This document shows, one piece after another, positions 34,976-42,709 of a DNA stretch of 64,000 nt. The DNA comes from Moraxella nonliquefaciens. Its GTDB lineage: Bacteria > Pseudomonadota > Gammaproteobacteria > Pseudomonadales > Moraxellaceae. Position 1 is the first letter of the stretch; each line of letters opens with the position of its first letter. Below the pieces are notes generated by a model, which did no database searches, was not told the DNA's origin, and worked only from the letters and a program-made list of their open reading frames with translations. The position numbers were made by a program, and so were the translations under genes. The DNA lies in assembly GCF_001679005.1 (NCBI RefSeq), contig NZ_LXTW01000001.1, positions 20,429 through 84,428 of the forward strand, given 5' to 3'.

Positions 34976-36502
34976 ATGACCACGTTTGATGATTTTGCTG
35001 ATATTTTAAAATCCCATATCCGCCATGATGATTGGATACGCATCAAGGATTTGCCAATAACAGGCTTTGTGTCGGACAGCTGTAAGGTTGTCCATGGTGA
35101 GATTTTTGTACTGTTATCAGTCAATCCTGACATTAAGTTTAGGGCAAAAAGCTATATTGATGATATAAACAGCCAAGCGGTGTTGTCTGAGATAAGTGCA
35201 TCTGATATGGGCATGGATGATACAAAAATGCCTGTGGTGCATGTGCCAAATTTACGTCTTGTGCTGGGTGATTTGGTCAGGGCATATTTACAAAAAACAA
35301 ACGCAACCGCTTTACCAAAAGTTGTGGCGGTTACAGGCACCAATGGCAAAACAACCATCAGCCAGCTTGTCGCCCAACTTTTATCGCTTGCCAATCATAC
35401 AACCGCTGTCATGGGAACGGCAGGTAACGGCATTTTGCCAAATCTAACCCCAAGTACGCACACCACACCAGAGGTGGTTAGCTTGCAACATGCCCTTTAT
35501 GATTATGCCAAAGCTAGCGTAGAGTGCATTGCTTTGGAGGCAAGTTCGCACGGACTTCATCAACATCGCTTGCAAGGCGTACCGATAACGGTGGCGGTGT
35601 ATTCTAACTTATCCCGAGACCATTTGGATTATCATGATAATATGGATGGCTATGCAGCGGCAAAGGCACGGCTCTTTGACAAGGCGTTATTTCCCACGCT
35701 TAGCCATGCTGTTATCAATCTGGACGATGAATTTGGTGAAATTTTTATTCGCCAAGCCAAACAGTCGGAGCTTAATATTTGGACATACAGCACCAAAAAT
35801 CCTAAGGCGGAATTTTTTGCCAAACAAATCAGTCCAAGTCTAAATGGGGTAGAATTGGTCATTCAAACCCCACAAGGTGAGATGATGGTAAAAAGCCCGT
35901 TATTAGGCTTATTTAACGTGGAAAACCTGTTGGCAAGCATTGGAGCAAGTCTTGCCATGGGCGTAAGTTTTGATGATATTAGCAATAATATCAAATACTT
36001 AAAAGGAGCAAGGGGGCGTATGGAACAAGTGCCATCTGAGCGTGGTTTGTTTATTGTGGACTATGCTCATACCCCTGATGCTTTGACCCAAGTTTTGACG
36101 AGTCTAAGACCCCACTGTGCAGCCAAACTCATCGCTGTCTTTGGTTGTGGGGGCGACAGAGACAAGGGCAAACGTCCACTCATGGCACAAGCGGCTCTGG
36201 CTTTGGCGGATAAAGTCATCTTAACCTCCGATAACCCCAGAGGTGAAAATCCCAACGCCATATTATCCGACATGCAAGTTGGCATGAGCTGCGATGACCA
36301 TTATCGCACTGTGATAGAGCCTGACCGCAAATGTGCCATCAAACTTGCCATAAAAGAAGCAGGTGAGCAGGACATTGTCGTGATAGCAGGTAAGGGGCAT
36401 GAGACTTATCAAGAAATACAAGGCGTACGGCATGATTTTGATGATGTGGCGGTGGCGAGAGAGTTGCTGTTAAAAAGGAGGTTTTTTTATGTTTACCAAT
36501 AA
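34976..36502 (+). CDS. murE: UDP-MurNAc-L-alanyl-D-glutamate:meso-diaminopimelate ligase
   Basis: A 508-residue Mur ligase. The ATP loop is VTGTNGKTTISQL, the carbamoylated-Lys region is NLSRDHLDYHDNM, and the DNPRGENP motif predicts meso-diaminopimelate as substrate rather than lysine. It adds the third residue of the peptidoglycan stem. Start at ATG 34976 (AAGAAGAATATTT upstream). The last residues, KRRFFYVYQ, come from the region that also carries the ribosome site and start of the endonuclease gene: the two frames overlap by 14 bases. The tail was therefore probably rewritten when the restriction-modification module inserted. Confidence 0.95.
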   Translation: MTTFDDFADILKSHIRHDDWIRIKDLPITGFVSDSCKVVHGEIFVLLSVNPDIKFRAKSYIDDINSQAVLSEISASDMGMDDTKMPVVHVPNLRLVLGDLVRAYLQKTNATALPKVVAVTGTNGKTTISQLVAQLLSLANHTTAVMGTAGNGILPNLTPSTHTTPEVVSLQHALYDYAKASVECIALEASSHGLHQHRLQGVPITVAVYSNLSRDHLDYHDNMDGYAAAKARLFDKALFPTLSHAVINLDDEFGEIFIRQAKQSELNIWTYSTKNPKAEFFAKQISPSLNGVELVIQTPQGEMMVKSPLLGLFNVENLLASIGASLAMGVSFDDISNNIKYLKGARGRMEQVPSERGLFIVDYAHTPDALTQVLTSLRPHCAAKLIAVFGCGGDRDKGKRPLMAQAALALADKVILTSDNPRGENPNAILSDMQVGMSCDDHYRTVIEPDRKCAIKLAIKEAGEQDIVVIAGKGHETYQEIQGVRHDFDDVAVARELLLKRRFFYVYQ

Positions 36503-37529
36503 TTTAGAAAACATTGTGTTTAATCGTCATTTAGAGAATAATGCCGATGAATTTTTAGTTATCACGGGATATATAGGACCACAACCTTTTAAAAAATTAA
36601 AAGATTTACCCATAAATTGCCAAGTTATTTATGGCATGTATGGCTCTGATAGTATTGGCTATTGCCTTAATAGGGTGTTAAATGAAATCCAACAAGGCTC
36701 TACAAATACAAATTTACATTATTCTAAGACTGGTGTTCATGCAAAGTGTTATTTATGGAGAAAAAATGGTTGCGTGATTGATGCTTTGGTTGGTTCGGCT
36801 AATTTTTCTCGCAATGGATTGGCAACGCCTAATAGAGAAGTATTGGTGGAGGTGGATAATTTAATTTTTGACCAATTAAATAATTACTTTGCTTTGATTC
36901 TCAGAAATTCTATCCCTTGTAATTCCGATGAAGTTAAAGTTAAGGTGCTTGCTCATGAAAGTAGTCAAAACGCCCCACAAGCGATAGAATGTAGACTAAC
37001 TTTTTTATCTAAAAAGGGTAAATATAAAGGTGAAGTGCCACCCAATAGCGGTTTAAATTGGGGGTGTAATTCAACACAGGTTGATGGAACTTCACATACC
37101 TGTATAGGTGATGCTGAGATTAGAATAACAGTGGAGGATGTTAAAAACTTCCCAAATTTATTCCCACCGAAATTAGGCACCCAAAAAATTAAACTAGATG
37201 GTACCAAAGGAAAACAACAGCGTCAAAACGATGAAGTTGAATTGATTTGGGATGATGGTACGATTATGGCGGGATTGTTGGAGCAAAATATTCATTATAA
37301 TGGTATGCTCTATCCCAAAGCAGTATGTTCTAGTCATAATAAAGCCGAGTTGGGATTATATCTAAGAGAAAGACTTGGTGTGTCTTCAACCCATAGAATC
37401 ACTCGACAAGATTTGGAAAATTATGGTAGAACAGATGTGAGTATCAGTTTGCAATCAGAAGGTGTTTATTATCTAGATTTTTCTGTTCCTAGCAACAGTC
37501 AATCTAATGAGAGTATAAATAATGAATAA
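36489..37529 (+). CDS. NgoFVII-type restriction endonuclease (phospholipase D-like nuclease plus B3-like DNA-binding domain)
   Basis: A 346-residue protein. The N-terminal half has the PLD-type active site: H84-A-K86 in GVHAKCYLW and the GSANFSRNG motif at 102-110. This metal-independent nuclease type occurs in NgoFVII and BfiI. The C-terminal part (about 180-335, EVELIWDDGTIMAGLLEQN) resembles the B3-like DNA-reading domain of those enzymes. Two cytosine-5 methyltransferases follow with 8-base overlaps. The start at 36489 overlaps the end of murE and is preceded by AAAAAGGAGG, a strong ribosome site. AT-richer than murE and murF. The recognition site cannot be read from the sequence. Confidence 0.85.
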   Translation: MFTNNLENIVFNRHLENNADEFLVITGYIGPQPFKKLKDLPINCQVIYGMYGSDSIGYCLNRVLNEIQQGSTNTNLHYSKTGVHAKCYLWRKNGCVIDALVGSANFSRNGLATPNREVLVEVDNLIFDQLNNYFALILRNSIPCNSDEVKVKVLAHESSQNAPQAIECRLTFLSKKGKYKGEVPPNSGLNWGCNSTQVDGTSHTCIGDAEIRITVEDVKNFPNLFPPKLGTQKIKLDGTKGKQQRQNDEVELIWDDGTIMAGLLEQNIHYNGMLYPKAVCSSHNKAELGLYLRERLGVSSTHRITRQDLENYGRTDVSISLQSEGVYYLDFSVPSNSQSNESINNE

Positions 37530-38589
37530 AAAAAGATTCAATGTAATTGATATGTTTTCAGGCTGTGGTGGTCTTTCCAAAGGCTTTATTGATGCTGATT
37601 TTAATGTGTTAATGGGTATAGATTTTGATGAAATGGCATTAAAAACATTTGAGCATAATCACGAAGGTGCCATTGCTTTTAAGGGGGATTTATTTAAACC
37701 TGAAACATTGGACGAAATGGTAGAGTTGTTAAATAACCAGACCGTAGATGTTATTATTGGCGGTCCACCATGTCAAGGTTTTTCATTAACAGGAAAGCGA
37801 CAAGAGAATGACGAAAGAAATACTTTATTCTATAGCATGGTAAGGGCGGTAGAAAAATTTCAACCAAAAGCTTTTATTTTAGAAAATGTGCCCGGTCTTG
37901 CAACTCTCTACAATGGTAAAGCAAAAGAAGCAATCTTAAAAGAATTTGGTGATTTAGGTTACACGATAAACTATCAGGTTTTATATGCTCCTGATTATGG
38001 TGTCCCACAAATTAGGAAGAGAATATTTTTTGTAGGTTTAAAAAATGGCAAAAAATTTGATTTTCCGAAACCGATTTTTACGCCAGAAAATTATGTAACT
38101 TGTGAACAAGCAATTGGGGATTTGCCAAGTTTAGAATACGACATTGGTGGCAATCAATCAGAATACTTATCGCCTCCAATTTCAGATTATCAAAAACAAA
38201 TGCGTAAAAATGCAACTGATTTGTTAAATCATACGGGAACTGTGCATACAGAAATGGTTAAATCTGTTATTGCTCAAGTTCCTGAAGGTGGCAACCATAA
38301 AGACTTGCCCAAGGGTGTGGGTGATAGCCGTAAATTTAACGAGGCGTGGACTCGCTACCATAGTCAAAAGCCTTCAAAAACAATTGATACAGGGCATCGT
38401 AATCATTTTCATTACAAATGGAATAGAGTCCCAACAGTTAGAGAAAATGCTAGATTGCAAAGTTTTCCTGATGATTTTGAGTTTTTGGGGAATAAAACTC
38501 AACAATATAGACAGGTGGGCAATGCTGTTCCACCATTATTGGGTTATCATTTAGCTTTAAACTTATCAAAATACCTACAAGATGAATAA
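37522..38589 (+). CDS. DNA (cytosine-5-)-methyltransferase 1 of the R-M module
   Basis: A 355-residue m5C methyltransferase with the ordered motifs: I DMFSGCGGLSKGF, IV GGPPCQGFS with the nucleophile Cys84, VI ENVPG, VIII QIRKRIFFVG, then a short target-recognition region (about 190-280), and IX-X RENARLQSFPDDFEF and QVGNAVPPLLG. It methylates cytosine at carbon 5 to protect host DNA from the endonuclease upstream. The ATGAATAA junction overlaps the endonuclease stop by 8 bases. It resembles the second methyltransferase only in the catalytic motifs, so the two probably read different sequences or strands. Confidence 0.94.
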   Translation: MNKKRFNVIDMFSGCGGLSKGFIDADFNVLMGIDFDEMALKTFEHNHEGAIAFKGDLFKPETLDEMVELLNNQTVDVIIGGPPCQGFSLTGKRQENDERNTLFYSMVRAVEKFQPKAFILENVPGLATLYNGKAKEAILKEFGDLGYTINYQVLYAPDYGVPQIRKRIFFVGLKNGKKFDFPKPIFTPENYVTCEQAIGDLPSLEYDIGGNQSEYLSPPISDYQKQMRKNATDLLNHTGTVHTEMVKSVIAQVPEGGNHKDLPKGVGDSRKFNEAWTRYHSQKPSKTIDTGHRNHFHYKWNRVPTVRENARLQSFPDDFEFLGNKTQQYRQVGNAVPPLLGYHLALNLSKYLQDE

Positions 38590-39844
38590 CATGTATAATT
38601 TTATTGATTTATTTGCAGGTTGTGGTGGACTGTCAGAAGGTTTTCATAAACACCATAATTTTAATTTTATCTCAGCAGTGGAATGGGAGAAAGAGCCTGT
38701 TGAAAATTTAATTCATAGATTGTCTCAAAAATGGCAAGAAAAAGATGCCTATAAAAAAGTATTGCGTTTTGATATTCAACGTACTGATGAATTATTAAGT
38801 GGCTGGAAAGATGATAAAGAATATGGTACAAATCAGGGTTTAGATGCTATTGTGGCTGATAAAAATATAGATGTAATTATTGGTGGTCCACCATGTCAAG
38901 CGTATTCTATTGCAGGCAGGGTACAAGATAGAAATGGCATGAAAGATGATTACCGAAACTATCTTTTTGAAAGTTATGTTAAAGTGGTTAATCATTATAA
39001 ACCAAAATGCTTCGTTTTTGAGAATGTTGTAGGTATGTTATCGGCAAGACCGAAGGATAGATTAGTCATAGACTTAATAAGGGAAGACTTTGATAAAAAT
39101 GGCTATGCAATTGTTTCAGACTTAAAAAAGTTTGCTTTGCAAGATTTAACAAGGTTTGGCATTCCGCAAAAACGTACTCGTGTTATTATTATAGGACTTC
39201 GCAAAGATTTGTCTGAAAATTCAGAATTGGTTCTGCAAGACTTTTATACAAATATTTTGCCAAAATACCATGAAAGAACCAAAACTGTTGAACAAGCAAT
39301 TGGGGATTTGCCAAAATTATATCCAACATTAGAATATAAATTGCAAGGTAAAAAATTTTCTCATACTCAACCTGATTATGATTTCATAAAAAATCACTCG
39401 CCAAGATTTCATAATATGAACGATATTGATACTTTTAGATTATTGGCGGAAGATATTGAAATGGCTAGGTTTGAATATGTTTCTATAGAAAAAATCAAAG
39501 AGCTGTACACTCAAAAAACAGGAAAAAAATCATCTGTTCATAAGTATTACGTCTTAAGAAGGGAAGAACCTAGTAATACTATCCCAGCCCATTTGCATAA
39601 GGATGGATTAAGACATATTCATTATGATTCAAAGCAAGCTAGGTCTATCACAGTAAGGGAGTCGGCAAGATTGCAGACTTTTGATGATGACTATGAATTT
39701 ATTTCATCAGCGGGTGCAAATTATAAAATGATTGGCAATGCAGTTCCTCCGCTCTTTTCAGAAAAGTTAGCTTTTGCATTGGATATTTTTTTAAAACAAA
39801 TAAACAGAGAACCCCATGACCCCATATATTTGGCAAACCGATAA
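38582..39844 (+). CDS. DNA (cytosine-5-)-methyltransferase 2 of the R-M module
   Basis: A 420-residue m5C methyltransferase: motif I DLFAGCGGLSEGF, an extended region before motif IV GGPPCQAYS with Cys105, VI FENVVGM, VIII PQKRTRVIIIG, target-recognition region about 235-335, IX-X RESARLQTFDDDYEF and MIGNAVPPLFS. The start ATGAATAA overlaps methyltransferase 1 by 8 bases (ATG at 38591 is the alternative). Its last 10 codons (HDPIYLANR) are read out of frame from the beginning of murF, which it overlaps by 29 bases, so the natural end was probably replaced at the insertion junction. Confidence 0.94.
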   Translation: MNNMYNFIDLFAGCGGLSEGFHKHHNFNFISAVEWEKEPVENLIHRLSQKWQEKDAYKKVLRFDIQRTDELLSGWKDDKEYGTNQGLDAIVADKNIDVIIGGPPCQAYSIAGRVQDRNGMKDDYRNYLFESYVKVVNHYKPKCFVFENVVGMLSARPKDRLVIDLIREDFDKNGYAIVSDLKKFALQDLTRFGIPQKRTRVIIIGLRKDLSENSELVLQDFYTNILPKYHERTKTVEQAIGDLPKLYPTLEYKLQGKKFSHTQPDYDFIKNHSPRFHNMNDIDTFRLLAEDIEMARFEYVSIEKIKELYTQKTGKKSSVHKYYVLRREEPSNTIPAHLHKDGLRHIHYDSKQARSITVRESARLQTFDDDYEFISSAGANYKMIGNAVPPLFSEKLAFALDIFLKQINREPHDPIYLANR

Positions 39845-41300
39845 TTTAACACAGGCATTAGCCAGCCTAAATCCCACATGGCACAACGCCAATGACTTTA
39901 CCCAAAGCATTAAAATCATCACCGACACTCGCAAGATTGGGCAGGGCGATGTGTTTTTGGCGTTAAAGGGTAACAATTTTGACGGTCATGACTATGTCGC
40001 CACCGCTTTTGATAAAGGGGCAAGCCTTGCCATAACGAGCCGTGCTGTGGGTGATTTTGCTCAGATTGTTGTTGATGATACTCGTTTGGCATTAGGACAA
40101 CTTGGCAAATACCGCCGTGATGCTCACCCCAATCTTACCGTGGTTGCCCTGACAGGTTCGTCTGGTAAGACCACCACCAAAGAGATGCTTGGGGCGATTT
40201 TTGGGCAGTTTGCCCCTACTTTGACCACTTATGGCAACCTAAACAACGATTTGGGCGTGCCGATGATGCTATTAGAACTTACCGATGAACACGAATTTGC
40301 CGTCATAGAGCTTGGGGCAAATCATGTGGGGGAGATTGCTTATACCGCAGGGTTGGTATCGCCTGATGTGGCGTGCGTGCTAAATATTGGTACGGCACAT
40401 TTGGGCGAGTTTGGTGGTCGTCAAAACATTGCCCATGCTAAGGCGGAGATTTTTTCAGCATTGACAGCAGATGGCGTGGCAGTGTTACCCTTTGGTGATG
40501 AGTTCTTTGACTTTTTAAAAAATGAGAGTGCCAAATTTACCCAGCGGTATATAAGTTTTGGTGAGCGAGCCGAATGCCCCGATAAGGCGTTGGATTTTAG
40601 CAAACTATCCCAAGCTGAGATGGATGAATTATCCACCCTTGATAGTGTGCTGATTATGGGTGATGTTTTTTCTGATGATGTGAACTGTGCCAGCACGTAT
40701 AGCGATTTTGAGCTGACGGTCAATTTGGCAATAGATGAGCTTGACAGCACCGATGTCCATTTGCCCTTTGTGGGCGAACATAATGTGGTAAATGCCCTAG
40801 CCAGCACCGCCATCGCCATCGCACTGGGCGTGCCACTTGATAAGATAAAATCAGGTTTACAGCATGCCACCCCACCCAAGGGACGACTGACCCGCCTTAG
40901 CTTTGGGGAGCATATTTTAATAGATGATACTTATAATGCCAATTCTGGCTCTATCCATATGGCAGGCAAGGTACTTGCCAATCAAAGCGGACAAAAAATA
41001 CTGGTGTTGGGTGATATTGGTGAGCTTGGTGATGAGGCGGTATCTGAACACGCCAAACTTGGGCAAACCCTTGCCATGCTTGATATTGATTATATTTTGA
41101 CAGTTGGCACGCTCATGAAGCATTGCACCGAGAGTCTAAACAACATTCGTGGTAACAGCGAACATTTTGCCAATAAAGCGGATTTATTAGAAAAATTAAA
41201 AACCTTATTAAATGAGCCTTCTGTCATTTTGTTTAAAGGGTCAAGAAGTGCCACCATGGAAACCCTAATCCACGATTTAACCCAACCTGTAAGCGAGTAA
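39816..41300 (+). CDS. murF: UDP-MurNAc-tripeptide:D-alanyl-D-alanine ligase
   Basis: A 494-residue Mur ligase: TDTRKIGQGDVFLALKG at the N-terminus, ATP loop ALTGSSGKTTTKEML, VIELGANHVGEI, and DDTYNANSGSIHMA near the C-terminus, all MurF motifs. It completes the UDP-MurNAc-pentapeptide. The start at 39816 gives a normal family N-terminus (MTPYIWQTDNLTQAL) despite the 29-base overlap with the methyltransferase gene. mraY follows after 3 bases. Confidence 0.96.
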   Translation: MTPYIWQTDNLTQALASLNPTWHNANDFTQSIKIITDTRKIGQGDVFLALKGNNFDGHDYVATAFDKGASLAITSRAVGDFAQIVVDDTRLALGQLGKYRRDAHPNLTVVALTGSSGKTTTKEMLGAIFGQFAPTLTTYGNLNNDLGVPMMLLELTDEHEFAVIELGANHVGEIAYTAGLVSPDVACVLNIGTAHLGEFGGRQNIAHAKAEIFSALTADGVAVLPFGDEFFDFLKNESAKFTQRYISFGERAECPDKALDFSKLSQAEMDELSTLDSVLIMGDVFSDDVNCASTYSDFELTVNLAIDELDSTDVHLPFVGEHNVVNALASTAIAIALGVPLDKIKSGLQHATPPKGRLTRLSFGEHILIDDTYNANSGSIHMAGKVLANQSGQKILVLGDIGELGDEAVSEHAKLGQTLAMLDIDYILTVGTLMKHCTESLNNIRGNSEHFANKADLLEKLKTLLNEPSVILFKGSRSATMETLIHDLTQPVSE

Positions 41301-41303
41301 ACG

Positions 41304-42413
41304 ATGTTATATTGGCTCATTGATTATTTTGACATTTTAAGGAGTCAGACCATTGCATCTTTGGGGCTAAGAAGTTTGCTTGCGGTCATGACGAGTATGA
41401 TGATGGTGCTGATGGCAGGTAAGCCTGTCATTACCTATCTTAGGAATCTCAAATACGGTCAAGCAGTACGTACCGACGGTCCAAAAACGCACCTTGTTAA
41501 GCAAGGCACGCCTACGATGGGCGGTGTGCTGATTTTATTTGCCATTGGGGTCTCCACGCTGCTTTGGGCAAATCTGACCAACCCTTATGTGTGGATTTTG
41601 ATGGCGGTGATGGTCATTTTTGGGGCGGTTGGCTGGTGTGATGATTGGCTAAAAATTAAGCATAAAAATCCCCAAGGTCTGGTTGCCAAAAAGAAGTATT
41701 TTTGGTTATCGGTTGGGGCTTTGCTCGCTGGTGGTTCGCTGTATTATATCTCTTTGCAACAAAATCCCATCACCATGCACGCCATGCAGGATTTGCTCAT
41801 GCCTGTCTTTAAAAATTGGGTCGCCCCGTTATCTGCCATTCCTTTTGGGTTGGGCTTTATCACGCTTACCTATTTTACCATTAATGGCACCTCCAATGCG
41901 GTCAATTTAACAGACGGTTTAGATGGACTGGTCGCTTTGCCTGTGGTTTTGGTGTCGGCAGGGCTTGGGGTATTTGCCTATGTGTCAGGTCATGCAGAGT
42001 GGGCAAATTATCTGTCTGTGCCACATATTGCCTACAACAGCGAGGTGGTCGTGGTGTGTGCGTCTATGGTTGGGGCATGTTTGGGATTTTTGTGGTACAA
42101 TGCTGCCCCTGCTGATGTTTTTATGGGTGATGTTGGGGCGTTGAGCTTAGGCGGTATGCTTGGCACGATTGCGGTGATGACACGTCAAGAGATTGCCTTT
42201 ATCTTGATGGGCGGTATTTTTGTTGTGGAGGCATTGTCGGTTATTATTCAGGTTGGTTCATACAAACTGCGTAAAAAACGGGTTTTTCTTATGGCACCTT
42301 TGCATCATCATTTTGAGGAGATGGGACTAAAAGAAACCAAAGTTGTGATACGTTTTTGGATTGTGTGTATCATCCTTGTGGTGTTGGCACTCATGACATT
42401 AAAATTAAGATAA
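41304..42413 (+). CDS. mraY: Phospho-N-acetylmuramoyl-pentapeptide transferase
   Basis: A 369-residue polytopic membrane enzyme. KTHLVKQGTPTMGGVLIL, the aspartate pair in WCDDWLKI, NLTDGLDGLVALP, DVFMGDVGALSLGG and PLHHHFEEMGL are the MraY signatures. It transfers phospho-MurNAc-pentapeptide to undecaprenyl phosphate, making lipid I. It is the last gene of the cluster here: a terminator follows at 42427, and murD, ftsW and murG, which follow in many bacteria, are not in this window. Confidence 0.96.
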   Translation: MLYWLIDYFDILRSQTIASLGLRSLLAVMTSMMMVLMAGKPVITYLRNLKYGQAVRTDGPKTHLVKQGTPTMGGVLILFAIGVSTLLWANLTNPYVWILMAVMVIFGAVGWCDDWLKIKHKNPQGLVAKKKYFWLSVGALLAGGSLYYISLQQNPITMHAMQDLLMPVFKNWVAPLSAIPFGLGFITLTYFTINGTSNAVNLTDGLDGLVALPVVLVSAGLGVFAYVSGHAEWANYLSVPHIAYNSEVVVVCASMVGACLGFLWYNAAPADVFMGDVGALSLGGMLGTIAVMTRQEIAFILMGGIFVVEALSVIIQVGSYKLRKKRVFLMAPLHHHFEEMGLKETKVVIRFWIVCIILVVLALMTLKLR

Positions 42414-42426
42414 GAGCGATGAAAGA

Positions 42427-42456
42427 AAAACCCTGCCAATATGCGGGGTTTTTTAT
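42427..42456 (+). terminator. Rho-independent terminator after mraY
   Basis: AAAACCCTGC (42427-42436), loop CAATAT, and GCGGGGTTTT (42443-42452) form a 10-bp stem with one T-G wobble, running into T residues 14 bases after the mraY stop. Confidence 0.8.
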
Positions 42457-42600
42457 GGGTTGTGGCAGGATGGAGTTTTGGTGTCATTATTCAAAATGTT
42501 ATCCATGAAAATGATTTATAAAGTTGTAAATGCCAAAGGCGATATGCTTTGACATAAACTTGAAAATGGCGTATATGTTAAAATGTCAGCACTAGATGGC
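42457..42600. other. Short non-coding stretch with a possible decayed small ORF
   Basis: A plus-strand frame from ATG 42506 reads MKMIYKVVNAKGDML, one stop, then HKLENGVYVKMSALDGKKQ. It is interrupted, has no recognised family, and its end runs into the hairpin at 42601. Nothing else is seen in this segment. Confidence 0.3.
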
Positions 42601-42630
42601 AAAAAGCAGTCAGTGTTCTGACTGCTTTTT
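42601..42630 (-). terminator. Strong bidirectional terminator hairpin, 3' of the adhesin gene
   Basis: AAAAAGCAGTCAG (42601-42613), loop TGTT, and CTGACTGCTTTTT (42618-42630): a perfect 13-bp stem with A and T tracts on both sides. It lies about 80 bases after the adhesin stop on the minus strand and can also stop plus-strand readthrough from mraY. Confidence 0.85.
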
Positions 42631-42709
42631 TGTTGGCGTGTCTGATGCCTTAAAGGCAAGCATCAGACATGTTGGGACAGATTGATTATCTTAGAAAACC
42701 CATCTTAGA

